The position numbers and the translations under genes were made by a program. This document shows positions 25,707 through 35,282 of a stretch of 64,000 nucleotides of DNA, one piece after another; position 1 is the first letter of the stretch, and each line of letters starts with the position of its first letter. The stretch is from Alphaproteobacteria bacterium. GTDB taxonomy: Bacteria; Pseudomonadota; Alphaproteobacteria; Sphingomonadales; Sphingomonadaceae. The DNA lies in the NCBI GenBank assembly GCA_019232625.1, contig JAFANP010000047.1:1-64000 (forward strand), in the 5' to 3' direction. The notes under the pieces were generated by a model. That model made no database searches. It saw nothing but the letters and a program-made list of their open reading frames with translations, and was not told the origin of the DNA.

Positions 25707-26764
25707 TCGTCGGCGGCGGGCCGGCCGGCACGGCCGCCGCCATCGCGCTGGCCCGCGCCGGCGACCCGCCGCGCCTGATCGAGCGCACCACCGAGCCGCA
25801 CGAGGTGGTCTGCGGCGCGTTCCTCGGCTGGGACGCCCTTGCAGCCCTGCGCCGCCTGGACCTCGACCCCGCCCGCCTCGGCGCGCGCCCGATCCACCGC
25901 CTCCGCCTGGTCGCCGACGTCGGGCAGGTGGAGACTCGCCTTCCGCGCGCCGCCGCCGGCCTCTCCCGCCGCTGCCTCGACGAGGCGCTGATCGACGCCG
26001 CGCGCGCCGCCGGAGCGACCGTCGAGCGGGGGCGCTCGGTCCGCGCCGCCGAGCCGTCGCGCCGCGCGGTGCGGCTGGACGACGGCAACGAGATCCTGGC
26101 CGACGCCCTGTTCCTCGCCACCGGCAAGCACGAGTTGCGCGGCGCCGTCCGTCCGCGCGACACCAGCCGCGACCCCGTCGGGCTTCGCACCGCCCTTTCC
26201 CCCTCGCCGCGGCTCGACCGGGAGCTGGAGGGCGTGATCGAGCTGCACCTGTTCGACGGCGGCTATGCCGGGCTGCTGCTCCAGGAGGACGGCTGCGCGA
26301 ATCTCTGCCTCTCCGTCGCCCGGCGGCGGATCAAGCGGGCGGGCGGCATTCCCAACCTCATCCGCCGGCTCAGCGACGAGCTGCCGGCGCTGAAGGCGCG
26401 CCTGGCCGAGGCCGATCCGGTCGGCTGGAGCGCCGTCTCCGGCGTTCCCTACGGCTGGTGGGCGCGCGGCACCGAGCCGGGGCTGTTCCGCCTCGGCGAC
26501 CAGGGCGCCGTCATCGCCTCGCTGGCCGGAGACGGCATCGCCATCGCGCTCGAGAGCGGACTTCAGGCGGCGGCTATGCGCGAGGCGGGCGCCGAGGCCT
26601 TCCAGCACCGGCTGGGGGAACGCGCGGCCTTTCCCCTTTTGGTCGCCGAGGGCCTGCGCCGCTGCGCCGAGCACCGGCTGCCGCGCCACGTCCTGATGCG
26701 CCTGGTGCAGCTGTTCCCGCCGCTACCGCGCCTCGCCGCCCGCCTCACCCGCATCGCCCCCTGA
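25685..26764 (+). CDS. FAD-dependent oxidoreductase of the type III PKS locus
   Basis: 359 residues from GTG 25685, the last start before the Rossmann motif LIVGGGPAGTAAAIALARAG (about 7-26). Further FAD-binding signatures are ALFLATGKHELRG (about 145) and GLFRLGDQGAVIASLAGDGIAIALESG (about 275), as in geranylgeranyl-reductase/monooxygenase-like flavoproteins. Beside a type III PKS it probably oxidises or reduces the resorcinol or pyrone product, but the reaction is not predictable from sequence alone. Its 3' end overlaps the convergent small membrane-protein gene by 42 nt. Confidence 0.87.
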   Translation: MRRTPALIVGGGPAGTAAAIALARAGDPPRLIERTTEPHEVVCGAFLGWDALAALRRLDLDPARLGARPIHRLRLVADVGQVETRLPRAAAGLSRRCLDEALIDAARAAGATVERGRSVRAAEPSRRAVRLDDGNEILADALFLATGKHELRGAVRPRDTSRDPVGLRTALSPSPRLDRELEGVIELHLFDGGYAGLLLQEDGCANLCLSVARRRIKRAGGIPNLIRRLSDELPALKARLAEADPVGWSAVSGVPYGWWARGTEPGLFRLGDQGAVIASLAGDGIAIALESGLQAAAMREAGAEAFQHRLGERAAFPLLVAEGLRRCAEHRLPRHVLMRLVQLFPPLPRLAARLTRIAP

Positions 26765-27091
26765 GGGCGCCGCGGGGCGACCGGCGAAGGCCGCCGGCGC
26801 CCAGCGGGCGAGGACGAAGAGCAAGGTCGGTATGAGCATCGTGTTCCACATGTCGCGGACGCTCTCCGCCCACTGGTCGCCGCGATTGGGCCAGATCTCG
26901 TAGGCGAGGTCGTAATATTCGTTGATCCCCTCGGCGAGGAGCACGGCGAGCCAGGGCAGGGGACTGCGCAGCGGGCGGCGAAGCGCGAGCGCGGCGACGA
27001 GCTGGAGCACCACGCCGGCATGGACGTGGAGCGCGTCCATGTTGAGACCGCTCGCCGTCTCGAGCCACGCCTTGAGCTGATGCCAATCCAT
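26723..27091 (-). CDS. small membrane protein of unknown function
   Basis: 122 residues with two or three hydrophobic helices (LHVHAGVVLQLVAALAL, LPWLAVLLAEGINEYYDLAYEI, MLIPTLLFVLARW) and a soluble Gly/Ala/Pro-rich tail. It lies 30 bp downstream of tamB on the same strand, so it may be the last gene of the tam operon. Its 3' end overlaps the FAD oxidoreductase gene. I do not recognise a family with certainty; the His and acidic residues in the first two helices might bind something, but this is speculation. Confidence 0.7.
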   Translation of the reverse strand: MDWHQLKAWLETASGLNMDALHVHAGVVLQLVAALALRRPLRSPLPWLAVLLAEGINEYYDLAYEIWPNRGDQWAESVRDMWNTMLIPTLLFVLARWAPAAFAGRPAAPSGGDAGEAGGEAR

Positions 27092-27121
27092 GCGCCCGCC
27101 TAGGGTAGCCGGAGGCGGGGC

Positions 27122-30100
27122 TCAATACTGCTTGCGGTAGCGCAGGCTGACGTTGTTGCCCCCGCCCGACGGGCTGAACGAGGAGAGGGCGCTCAGCGCC
27201 TTCGAAAGCGCGATCTCGAGCTGGGTGGCGGTGTAGCCGCGAGCGTCGGTGATCACCTCCATGTAGATGTTCTTGCCGATGTAGAAGCCGGCAGCCACGG
27301 CGGTGCCGCGGCCGGTCGTCTCGTCGGCGCCGAGGACGCGCAGGCGCGACAGGCCGGTCGCCGAACGCAGCTTGCCGAGCGGGTTCAATCCGCCGCCGCC
27401 GCCGCGCAGCGCGTTGAGCGAGGAGGCGAGCTGGACCGCCTGCAGCGCCGAAATCTCGCTCACCGAGCCGCCGAACAGGATTCGCGCCATGATCTCGTCC
27501 TGCGGCAGGGCCGGCGAGGAGGTGAAGGCGATCTGCGGATTGGTAGCGCTGCCGCCGATGTTGATCGAGACGTCCACGTCCTTGATGTTGGCGGTCGCGA
27601 CGAGATCGATGCGCGGGTTGGGCGGCCGCTGGCCGGTGAACTGGACATGGCCTCGGGTGACGTCGAAGCGCTGGCCGCTGAAGCTGTAGGTGCCGCGGAT
27701 GAGGTCCGCCTCGCCGATCAGCTGCGGGGTGGCGGTGGTCCCCTGGACGCGCAGGTCAGCCGACCATTCCGATTCGAGCCCCATGCCGGCGACGAACACC
27801 TGGTTCTGGGCGCGCAGGCGCAGGTCCAGCTTCCAGATGCTCGGCGTGCCCTGCGCCTCGGCCTGCTGGGCGGCGGCCGGGTCGGGCAGCGGCTCGCCCT
27901 TGCGGCGCACGCCGACCAGCTCGACGATCTGGGCCGCGCCCTGGCGGATGATCTGGTAGCGCACGTTGGGAAGCTGGAGATCGCCTGCGATCAGCGCGCC
28001 GTTGGCGCGGCTGTTGGTGACGGCGAGTTCGCCGGTCAGAGTCGCTCCGAGATTGTCGCTGCGCGCGAGCTGCGCGTCGTTCAGGGTAAGCCGGATGTCC
28101 ATCGGGAAGCCCGAAGCCGCGGCGAAGCCCACGGTGCCGTGGCCACTGATCGTACCGCGACCGGCTTTCCCGGAAAGCTGGGTGATCTCAAGAGTGGAGC
28201 GGGTGAAGCGGCCCTGCAAGGCGAGGTTGGTGATTCGCGTGCCGTAACTCTCGTTCGTGTAGGTGAGGTTGTTGGCGCGGATGACCCCGGTCAGCTGCGG
28301 GTTGTCGACCCGGCCCGAAAAGTCCGCCGCGACTCCGATCGGGCCGGAGAGATGCTGGTCGGCGATGCCGCTGAACGACCACAGCACGTCGGCGGGGCCG
28401 TTATAGCGGATGCCGCCGGCGAGGGGCGCGCTCATCAGCCGCGCCACCCAGCCGTCGCCGCCGCCAAGCGGCTGCAGCCGCAGCTGCGCCCGGCCGATGA
28501 GGGCGCCCTGGCGCCGGATCACCGCGTTGAGCGCGCCGCCTTCGCCGCCGAGCGTGCCGAGCAGGGCGAGGTCGACCGGCGGGGACCGGACGGCGATGCC
28601 GGTGCGGCTGAAGCCGGCGACGGTGAGGCGCGCCTCGGCGCGGGGAATCGCGGCGCCGCTCGCCTGGGCGAAGTCGATGCTTCCATTGGCGCGGCCGGAA
28701 AGGCCGAGCCCCGGCGAGAAGACGTTGAGGATCGAGATGTCCAGGTTCTCGAGGCGCGCCTGGACCTCCATGCCGTTGCCGTAGCGGCCGGCGACGAGGA
28801 TCCCGCCCTGCGGCAGGACGAGCTTGGTCGGCGCGAGCTGCCAGGCGCCGGCCACCTTGCGGAGGTCGGCCGGCCGCGAGAGCCGGAACGGGATGCGGTT
28901 GACGATCCCCTGGGCGGCGGCGCGGATGTGGTCCGGCTCCATCGCCGCGTTGATGCCGACGCGGAACGGGACGCCGCTCGTGCCTTCCGCGAAGAGCTGG
29001 GCGGTGCCGCGGCCGCCCTGGTAGTTCACCCGCGCCCGCGCCTGGCCGAGGAAGAAGTTGCTGGCGCGCACCCCGGCGACCTGAACGTCGCCGACGACCT
29101 GCGGCGCGCCGGGATAGAGGATCGCCGTCGCCTCGATGATTCCCCGCTGGATGAGGATCGGCGAGGGGCCCGGAACGGTGGCGCCGCTGGCGCGGGCGCT
29201 GACCTGGACCTGCTGGTAGCGGCCGGCGGCGGCGAGGTGGATCACCCCGTTCAGGCCCTGGCCCGACATGCTGAGGGTGCCGGCGAAGGGCCCGGCCGCG
29301 GTCTGTACGACCCGGCCCGCGAAGGTCATTCCGGCGAAGGTCAGCCGGCGTATGTCGATCGCCATCGGTCCCCGGCCGGCGAGGATGGTGACGTCGGCGG
29401 CGAACGGGCCGTAATCCGACTGGCCGGTGGCGGAGATGACGTAGCCCGCGGCGGTCGCCCGCACCGTCGCGCTGATGTCGCGCAGGCCGATGCCGAAGCC
29501 GGGACGAGCGGCGCGCAGCTGGACCTGGGGCCGCGTCGCCGTCCCGGTGAGCACGACCGCGAGCGGACCATAGGCGCGGGACACGCCGGCGAGGCGGAAA
29601 TGTATTCGCCCGTCCGGCCAGTAGGTACCGTCGCCTGAGGTGATCCTGAGGCCGGGCGAGCTCAGGCGGACGTTGCTGAGCCGGATGACGCCCGAGGGAT
29701 CCATGACCACGTTCGCGGCGGCGGTGGCATTGCCCTGGAGGAAGCCCGCGGCCGACGCATTGTCGATCCGCCGCGTTTTCACCGCCACGCGCCCCTTGAG
29801 GCCGAAGCCCTTGGCGGTGGCGACGACGTCCATGTGGGTGTTGATGTCGAGCAGGCCGACGCCCTGGAGATGGTAGCCGTTGACGGTGCCCTGGATGCCG
29901 GCGCGGTACTGGCCGCGGGCGAGGTCGGCGACGATCACCGTCGTCGCGTTGAGCCGGTCCGAGCGGATGCGCAGGTCGTCGGAGAGGATGGTCGTGCCGC
30001 TGACGTTGAGCGTGCCGTCCACGGCGACGTGGGTGAGCAGCCCGCCGAGCGACGGGTCGAGGCCGCTGATCCGGGTCGCGCGGGCGGAGACGGGGATGGT

Positions 30101-31363
30101 GAAATGGTCGGAGTCCACCTTGGCGCGGCCGCGGGCGCGCAGCCCCTCGACCGTGGTGCCGTTGAAGCCCAGCGCGGCGGCGCTCAGATCGTAGGCGACG
30201 AACGGCGTCTTGAACGGTCCGTTGAGGACCGCGGCGAGCTGGAGGTTGCGGGCGGCGAGATTGGGCGCGATTGCGCCCGGCTGCGCGAGCCGCGCCGCCA
30301 CCCTGACGTTGCCGAACTCGCTCCGGCCGAGGTCGATCAGCCCGTCGAGCGCCATCGACATGGCGGGCGAGCTGAGCCGCAGCCTCGTATCGGCGCGGCG
30401 CTGGGCGAGGGTGGTGACGAGATCGACCTGGACGCCCGGCTCAACCAGCCGCCGGGCCGGGCCGTCCGCGAGCAGCAGGCCGGGGCTGACCGGCCCGCGC
30501 ACGGTGAAGGTGCCGTTCTTCGCGTTGACGCCGAGATCGAGGAAATCCTTGCCGCCGAGCCGGGCGATCGCCCGCCCGTTCCAATCGTCCCAGCCGCCGC
30601 GGCCGTTCACCCGCGCCGAGAGCGGCTGGGAGAGGCCGGAGAGGCTGGCGACGAAGCCGTTGGCGGGCGCGTCGACCTGCAGGCCCATGTCGAGCCGGTT
30701 GCGGTCCGGCACGGCGTCGAGCCGCAGCACCAGCTTGTCGCCGCCGGGAAGGCCGGCACCGGCAATGGCCTTGGCGGCGAGGCCGACCTGCGCGCGTCGG
30801 CTGGCGATCTTCACGGTTCCGTCGAGGTTGAGGAGGTGGCGGTAGCCGGTCACCGCCGGGTCGACATAGATCCGCCCGACGCTGAAATGGCCGATGTCGG
30901 CATTGATGTCCGGAAGCATCGGCGCGTTGGGATCGCCCGGCTTCAGCTCCGGCAGGCGCCACAGCCTCGCCTGCGGGATGTCGAGGGAGCGTATGTCGAT
31001 ATGGTTGCTGAAATAGGCCAGCGGCCGCCAGTCCATTTTAGCCTCGGGCGCGGCGAAGAAGCGGCCCTTGGGGTCGGCGAGGGTGAGGTTGCGGATGGTG
31101 AGCTCGCCGAACAGCGAACCCTCGATGCTGCCGACCTGGATGTTGAGGCCGGACGCCATCTCAAGGCCGTTGATCTGCTTGACGACGAAGCGGCGGCCGA
31201 AATCGCTGTTCAGCCACACCCAGAAGAGGAGGAGGAGGGCGATCAGTCCGGCGAGCACGATCCCGGTCCACTTGAGCGCGGCGCGGGCGCGGCGGCGGCC
31301 GGCCGGCACGGTGTCGATCACCGTCACGTCGCCCGGCGGCGGGTCGTCGGGCCCGGTCGCCAT
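27122..31363 (-). CDS. tamB: translocation and assembly module protein TamB
   Basis: 1413 residues. An N-terminal cytoplasmic stub and one TM anchor (ALKWTGIVLAGLIALLLLFWVWL, about 29-51), a very long beta-taco/AsmA-like repeat region crossing the periplasm, and the conserved C-terminal DUF490 domain (GTYSFSGQRFDVTRGHVQF; NPQIAFTSSPALPQDEIMARILFG; SGGGNNVSLRYRKQY). TamB works with TamA in outer-membrane protein insertion and, as a bridge-like protein, in phospholipid transport to the outer membrane. It directly follows tamA, with the start and stop sharing one base. Confidence 0.95.
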   Translation of the reverse strand: MATGPDDPPPGDVTVIDTVPAGRRRARAALKWTGIVLAGLIALLLLFWVWLNSDFGRRFVVKQINGLEMASGLNIQVGSIEGSLFGELTIRNLTLADPKGRFFAAPEAKMDWRPLAYFSNHIDIRSLDIPQARLWRLPELKPGDPNAPMLPDINADIGHFSVGRIYVDPAVTGYRHLLNLDGTVKIASRRAQVGLAAKAIAGAGLPGGDKLVLRLDAVPDRNRLDMGLQVDAPANGFVASLSGLSQPLSARVNGRGGWDDWNGRAIARLGGKDFLDLGVNAKNGTFTVRGPVSPGLLLADGPARRLVEPGVQVDLVTTLAQRRADTRLRLSSPAMSMALDGLIDLGRSEFGNVRVAARLAQPGAIAPNLAARNLQLAAVLNGPFKTPFVAYDLSAAALGFNGTTVEGLRARGRAKVDSDHFTIPVSARATRISGLDPSLGGLLTHVAVDGTLNVSGTTILSDDLRIRSDRLNATTVIVADLARGQYRAGIQGTVNGYHLQGVGLLDINTHMDVVATAKGFGLKGRVAVKTRRIDNASAAGFLQGNATAAANVVMDPSGVIRLSNVRLSSPGLRITSGDGTYWPDGRIHFRLAGVSRAYGPLAVVLTGTATRPQVQLRAARPGFGIGLRDISATVRATAAGYVISATGQSDYGPFAADVTILAGRGPMAIDIRRLTFAGMTFAGRVVQTAAGPFAGTLSMSGQGLNGVIHLAAAGRYQQVQVSARASGATVPGPSPILIQRGIIEATAILYPGAPQVVGDVQVAGVRASNFFLGQARARVNYQGGRGTAQLFAEGTSGVPFRVGINAAMEPDHIRAAAQGIVNRIPFRLSRPADLRKVAGAWQLAPTKLVLPQGGILVAGRYGNGMEVQARLENLDISILNVFSPGLGLSGRANGSIDFAQASGAAIPRAEARLTVAGFSRTGIAVRSPPVDLALLGTLGGEGGALNAVIRRQGALIGRAQLRLQPLGGGDGWVARLMSAPLAGGIRYNGPADVLWSFSGIADQHLSGPIGVAADFSGRVDNPQLTGVIRANNLTYTNESYGTRITNLALQGRFTRSTLEITQLSGKAGRGTISGHGTVGFAAASGFPMDIRLTLNDAQLARSDNLGATLTGELAVTNSRANGALIAGDLQLPNVRYQIIRQGAAQIVELVGVRRKGEPLPDPAAAQQAEAQGTPSIWKLDLRLRAQNQVFVAGMGLESEWSADLRVQGTTATPQLIGEADLIRGTYSFSGQRFDVTRGHVQFTGQRPPNPRIDLVATANIKDVDVSINIGGSATNPQIAFTSSPALPQDEIMARILFGGSVSEISALQAVQLASSLNALRGGGGGLNPLGKLRSATGLSRLRVLGADETTGRGTAVAAGFYIGKNIYMEVITDARGYTATQLEIALSKALSALSSFSPSGGGNNVSLRYRKQY

Positions 31364-33591
31364 CAGAAGGCCTGCCCGATCGAGACGTAGACGGCGAAGC
31401 GCGCTTCGCCCTTGCGCCGCCCGATCGGCATGGCGATGTCCGCCCGCATCGGACCGAAATTGGTGTAGAGGCGTCCGCCGACGCCGACTCCGAAGCGCAT
31501 GTCGGAGAGGCGCGGCGACTGGCTCTGGTAGACCTGGCCGGCGTCGACGAAGCCGACGATCCCGTAATTGCCGAAGCGGTAGCGGCCCTCGAGCGCGAAC
31601 TCGACCTGGCTGCGCCCGCCGGTCGGGACGAGGATCGTCGGCGGATCCTTCTCCTTGGGGTCGGTCGGATCGAACTTCGGGTTCGCGACCTCGATCTTCG
31701 GCCCCAACTCCTGGAAGCCGAAGCCGCGGACCGAGCCGCCTCCGCCGCCGTAGAGCCGCCGCGACGGGGCGAGCTCGTTCAGCCGCGCGCCGTAGATCGA
31801 GCCCACCCGGGCTCGGCCGGCGATCACGAGGCTGTCGCCGACCGGATAATAAGCGCTGCCGTCGAGGATGCCGCGGACATAAGGCTGGCCCGGCTCGCGC
31901 AGCGACGTCTCGGGGTTGACGAGGCCCCTCAGCCGGAAGCCCTTGGTCGGGTCGAGCAGGCTGTTCGAGGCGTCGTAGCCGAGCTGGCCGGTGACCCCGG
32001 CGAGGAAGAAGGCGTCCTTCACCGAGAGCTTCGGGAAACCGGTCTGCGCCTCATTGGTGGCGATCAGCTCGGCGCCGAGGGCGTAGGTCCACTTCTTCTG
32101 CCAGATCGGCGTCGATTCGCGGGCGACCTGGGCCCGCAGTCGCGTCGTGTAGCCCTTGAACGCGGGCAGGTCGCGGCGCCCCGCCTCGGCCTCCAGGAGC
32201 AGGCTGCGGTCGCGCTTGTTCCAATTGTTGCGGTGAAAGGCGACGCGCAGCGACTGCTCCTGGGTCCCGGCGATGGCGTTCACCCGGAGCGCGCCCTCGG
32301 GCGGGAAGAGGTTGCGATGCTCCCAGGTCGCCTCCAGCCGGGCGCCCTCGCCGGTCGAATAGCCGGCGCTGCCCGAGAGCGAGCGCGGCGGGCCGGCGTC
32401 CTGGCGGACGCGGATGTTGACATATTCGGTGCCGTCCGGCGCCTTCTCCCCGGTCCGCACCGGCTCGGCGGCGACGGTGGTGAAGAGGTTGGTGGCGATC
32501 ATCGCCTCCCTGAGGTCGTCGACCTTGCGGCTGTCGTAGAGCTCGCCCCGCTTGAAACGGGCGAGCACGCCGACATGCTTGGCGTCAAACGCCATGTCGC
32601 CCTCGGTGGTGAAGCCGGCGAAGCGCGACTTGGGCCCCGCCTCGAGCGGCAGAGTGTAGTCGCCGCGAAGCGAGTCCGGATCGAGCAATATGTCGCGCAG
32701 GCCGAGGTCGGCGAAGGGATAGCCCTGCTGCGGAAGCCGGAGGCGGACATTGGCCTCCGCCGCCTCCACCTCGGCGGCGACGATGGGGCTGCCGGACTTG
32801 AGCGGAAGCGCCTCGCTGGCGAGCGCCGTCGGCTCCGGCTCGGCGTGGCTGATGACGATGTCGCCGAAATCGTAGCGCGGACCGGGCACGGCGGTGACCA
32901 CGACGCGCAGGCGCCCGGGCGTCTCCGGCAGCTGCTCGACCGAGGAAAGGGCGGTGGCGTCGTAATAGCCTTCGGAGCGGAGGAGGCGGACGGCGAGCAG
33001 CTCGTCCTCGCGGGCGCGGGCGGTGACCATCGCGCCGTTGGTCGCCTTGCCGTCGGCATCCTCGAGCGCGGAAAGATCGCGGAAGCGGCCTTCGAGGCCG
33101 ACCTCCTTCAGCCCCTCGACGGCGAGCGTGTAGCGGACGCTGTCGGCCTTGCCCTCGTCGGCGTCGGCCTGGCCCGCGACGGGCTGGGGGGTGGCGACGT
33201 CGAAGCTGCCGATCGGCGTCAGGGGCTCGGCGAGCGCCGGGTCGGCGGGCGCGGCGGCGGGCGGAATCGTGCCCGCGGCGGTGAGCGGCGGCGTCGCGGC
33301 CGGCGCCGCCGCGGGCGGACTGCCCGGGGGAGTCGCCGCCTTGTCGTCGACGTCGAAGGTGGCGAGCGGCTCGAGCGGCTTGGTGAGGTCGGGGTCGAGC
33401 GGCGGCAGCTCCTTCTGGAAGGCGCTGTCCGGAACGATCGGCGCGTCGGGATCGCCGGCCGGCGCGGCGGGGGGCGGGACGGTCGACGCCGCCGCGGCGG
33501 GAGGCGCGGCAGGGTTCTGGGCGCGGGCCGCGCCCGCACATGCGACGGCGCCGCCGGCAACCGCTGCCATCAACAAGCCGGCCTTCTTCAA
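31363..33591 (-). CDS. tamA: outer-membrane TamA (BamA/Omp85 family) with long Pro/Ala-rich N-terminal linker
   Basis: 742 residues from TTG 33591 (TTG AAG AAG GCC). Signal peptide (1-24, ending AARAQ), then about 120 residues rich in Pro and Ala with repeats of the type PLDPDL.KPLEPLATFDV and EPLTPIGSFDV. POTRA domains follow (about 145-370), then the Omp85 16-strand barrel with SLSGSAGYSTGEGARLEATW, the lid-lock-like RLYGGGGGSVRGFGF (about 600) and a final strand ending in Phe. It partners with TamB. The linker is much longer than in E. coli TamA, and its proline repeats are unusual. Confidence 0.94.
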   Translation of the reverse strand: MKKAGLLMAAVAGGAVACAGAARAQNPAAPPAAAASTVPPPAAPAGDPDAPIVPDSAFQKELPPLDPDLTKPLEPLATFDVDDKAATPPGSPPAAAPAATPPLTAAGTIPPAAAPADPALAEPLTPIGSFDVATPQPVAGQADADEGKADSVRYTLAVEGLKEVGLEGRFRDLSALEDADGKATNGAMVTARAREDELLAVRLLRSEGYYDATALSSVEQLPETPGRLRVVVTAVPGPRYDFGDIVISHAEPEPTALASEALPLKSGSPIVAAEVEAAEANVRLRLPQQGYPFADLGLRDILLDPDSLRGDYTLPLEAGPKSRFAGFTTEGDMAFDAKHVGVLARFKRGELYDSRKVDDLREAMIATNLFTTVAAEPVRTGEKAPDGTEYVNIRVRQDAGPPRSLSGSAGYSTGEGARLEATWEHRNLFPPEGALRVNAIAGTQEQSLRVAFHRNNWNKRDRSLLLEAEAGRRDLPAFKGYTTRLRAQVARESTPIWQKKWTYALGAELIATNEAQTGFPKLSVKDAFFLAGVTGQLGYDASNSLLDPTKGFRLRGLVNPETSLREPGQPYVRGILDGSAYYPVGDSLVIAGRARVGSIYGARLNELAPSRRLYGGGGGSVRGFGFQELGPKIEVANPKFDPTDPKEKDPPTILVPTGGRSQVEFALEGRYRFGNYGIVGFVDAGQVYQSQSPRLSDMRFGVGVGGRLYTNFGPMRADIAMPIGRRKGEARFAVYVSIGQAF

Positions 33592-33787
33592 CTCGCCGTC
33601 GCCTCCCCACGGCCCGATCGCCGAAAGCCGTTAAAGCGCAAAAGCTTGGCTTTTGTTCCGGACGCGAAAAGGATTGACCCCATGGCGTCGGACGGCGACA
33701 ATTCCCGATTCGCCGGGCCTTGCGAATCACCTATTTAGCGGCCCGCCCAAATCCTTTTGCATAACGAGATCAAGTTCGGCACGGGCC

Positions 33788-35203
33788 ATGGCCGTGATCA
33801 ACCTTCCCTCCGCCGCCTTGCTCGGCGCGCTCGCCGATCGCCTCGGGCCGCGCGGGCTGACCCGCGACCCGGTCGAGATGGCGCCGTGGCTCACCGACTG
33901 GCGGGGGCGCTATCACGGGCGGGCGGCGGCGCTCGTCTCCCCGGCTTCGACGGACGAGGTGAGGGCGGTGGTCTCGCTTTGCGCCGCGCAAGGCGTGGCG
34001 ATCGTCCCGCAGGGGGGCAACACCTCGATGGTCGGCGGCGCCACCCCCGGCGCGGACGGGGACGCCATCCTGCTTTCGCTGCGGCGGATGGACCGAATCC
34101 GCAGCGTCTCTCCCGACGACGACATCCTCGTTGCCGAGGCGGGCGCGATCCTCGCCCACGTCCATGAGGCCGCCGCCGCCGCGGGCCGGCGCTTTCCGCT
34201 CACGCTCGGAGCCAAAGGCTCGGCGACGGTGGGCGGGCTGGTCTCGACCAATGCCGGCGGCACCCAGGTGCTGCGCTTCGGACCGATGCGGGCGCTGGTC
34301 GCGGGGCTGGAGGCGGTGCTGCCGGACGGCTCGCTCTACCAGGGCCTGTCGGCGCTGAGGAAGGACAATCGCGGCTACGACCTGAAGCAATTGCTGATCG
34401 GCGCCGAAGGCACGCTCGGAGTCGTCACCGCCGCGAGCCTGCGCCTGTTCCCCGCCGTCGGCGCCCGCGCCGTGGCCTGGTGCGGGATCGCGACGCCCGG
34501 CCGGGCGCTTGCGCTGCTGCGCTTCCTCGAGGCGCGCATCGGCCAGGCCGTGGAGAGCCTCGAGCTGGTGCCGCGAGTCGCGCTCGACCTGGTGCTCGCC
34601 CACGTCCCGGGCACGCGGCCGCCGCTCGCCGCGCCGGCGGCGTGGAACGTGCTGGTCGAGGCGGCGGACGCCGATCTCGAGGGGGCGCTCGGCGCCGCGC
34701 TGGAGGCCGGCCTCGTCGACGACGCGGCGCTGGCGGCGAGCGAGGCGCAGGCGGCCGCCTTCTGGCGGCTTCGGGACAGCATCTCGGAGGCGGAGCGCCA
34801 CGCCGGCCCGGCGCTCAAGCACGACATCTCCGTGCCCGTCGCGGCGATGCCGGCCTTCGTCGAGGAGGCGGCGGCGGCGCTCGAGGCGCGCCACCCGGGT
34901 GCCCGCGTCATCGCCTTCGGCCACCTCGGCGACGGCAACGTCCATTTCAACGTGCAGCCGCCGCCGGGCCCCGGCGCCGCCGCCTGGCTGGAGCAGCGGG
35001 GCGAGGCGGTGAGCGGCTTCGTCTACGACCTCGTCACCGCCCAGGGCGGCTCGATCTCCGCCGAGCACGGCATCGGCCAGATGAAGGTCGCGGCGCTGGC
35101 GAGGACCGCTCCCGCCCCCCATCTGGAAGCGCAGCGGCGGATCAAGCGGGCGCTGGACCCTGCCGGGATCATGAACCCCGGCAAGCTTTTGCCCTTGACT
35201 TGA
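33788..35203 (+). CDS. FAD-linked oxidase (D-lactate / D-2-hydroxyglutarate dehydrogenase type)
   Basis: 471 residues from ATG 33788. A PCMH-type FAD domain (about 35-215) with VSLCAAQGVAIVPQGGNTSMVGGA and KGSATVGGLVSTNAGGTQVLRFG, then a catalytic domain with HDISVPVAAMPAF, GHLGDGNVHFNV (metal/substrate His residues, about 378) and EHGIGQMKV (about 430), ending DPAGIMNPGKLLP. This layout belongs to the D-2-hydroxyglutarate and D-lactate dehydrogenases (GlcD-like). The exact 2-hydroxyacid cannot be fixed. Divergent from tamA across 196 bp. Confidence 0.92.
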   Translation: MAVINLPSAALLGALADRLGPRGLTRDPVEMAPWLTDWRGRYHGRAAALVSPASTDEVRAVVSLCAAQGVAIVPQGGNTSMVGGATPGADGDAILLSLRRMDRIRSVSPDDDILVAEAGAILAHVHEAAAAAGRRFPLTLGAKGSATVGGLVSTNAGGTQVLRFGPMRALVAGLEAVLPDGSLYQGLSALRKDNRGYDLKQLLIGAEGTLGVVTAASLRLFPAVGARAVAWCGIATPGRALALLRFLEARIGQAVESLELVPRVALDLVLAHVPGTRPPLAAPAAWNVLVEAADADLEGALGAALEAGLVDDAALAASEAQAAAFWRLRDSISEAERHAGPALKHDISVPVAAMPAFVEEAAAALEARHPGARVIAFGHLGDGNVHFNVQPPPGPGAAAWLEQRGEAVSGFVYDLVTAQGGSISAEHGIGQMKVAALARTAPAPHLEAQRRIKRALDPAGIMNPGKLLPLT

Positions 35204-35282
35204 GCAAGCCGGCGGTGGAGCGGCCAGCGGCCGTAGCGCAAGGCGGACGGCTCCGCCCGGCAAGTGGGACAAGAGCGGCTCG

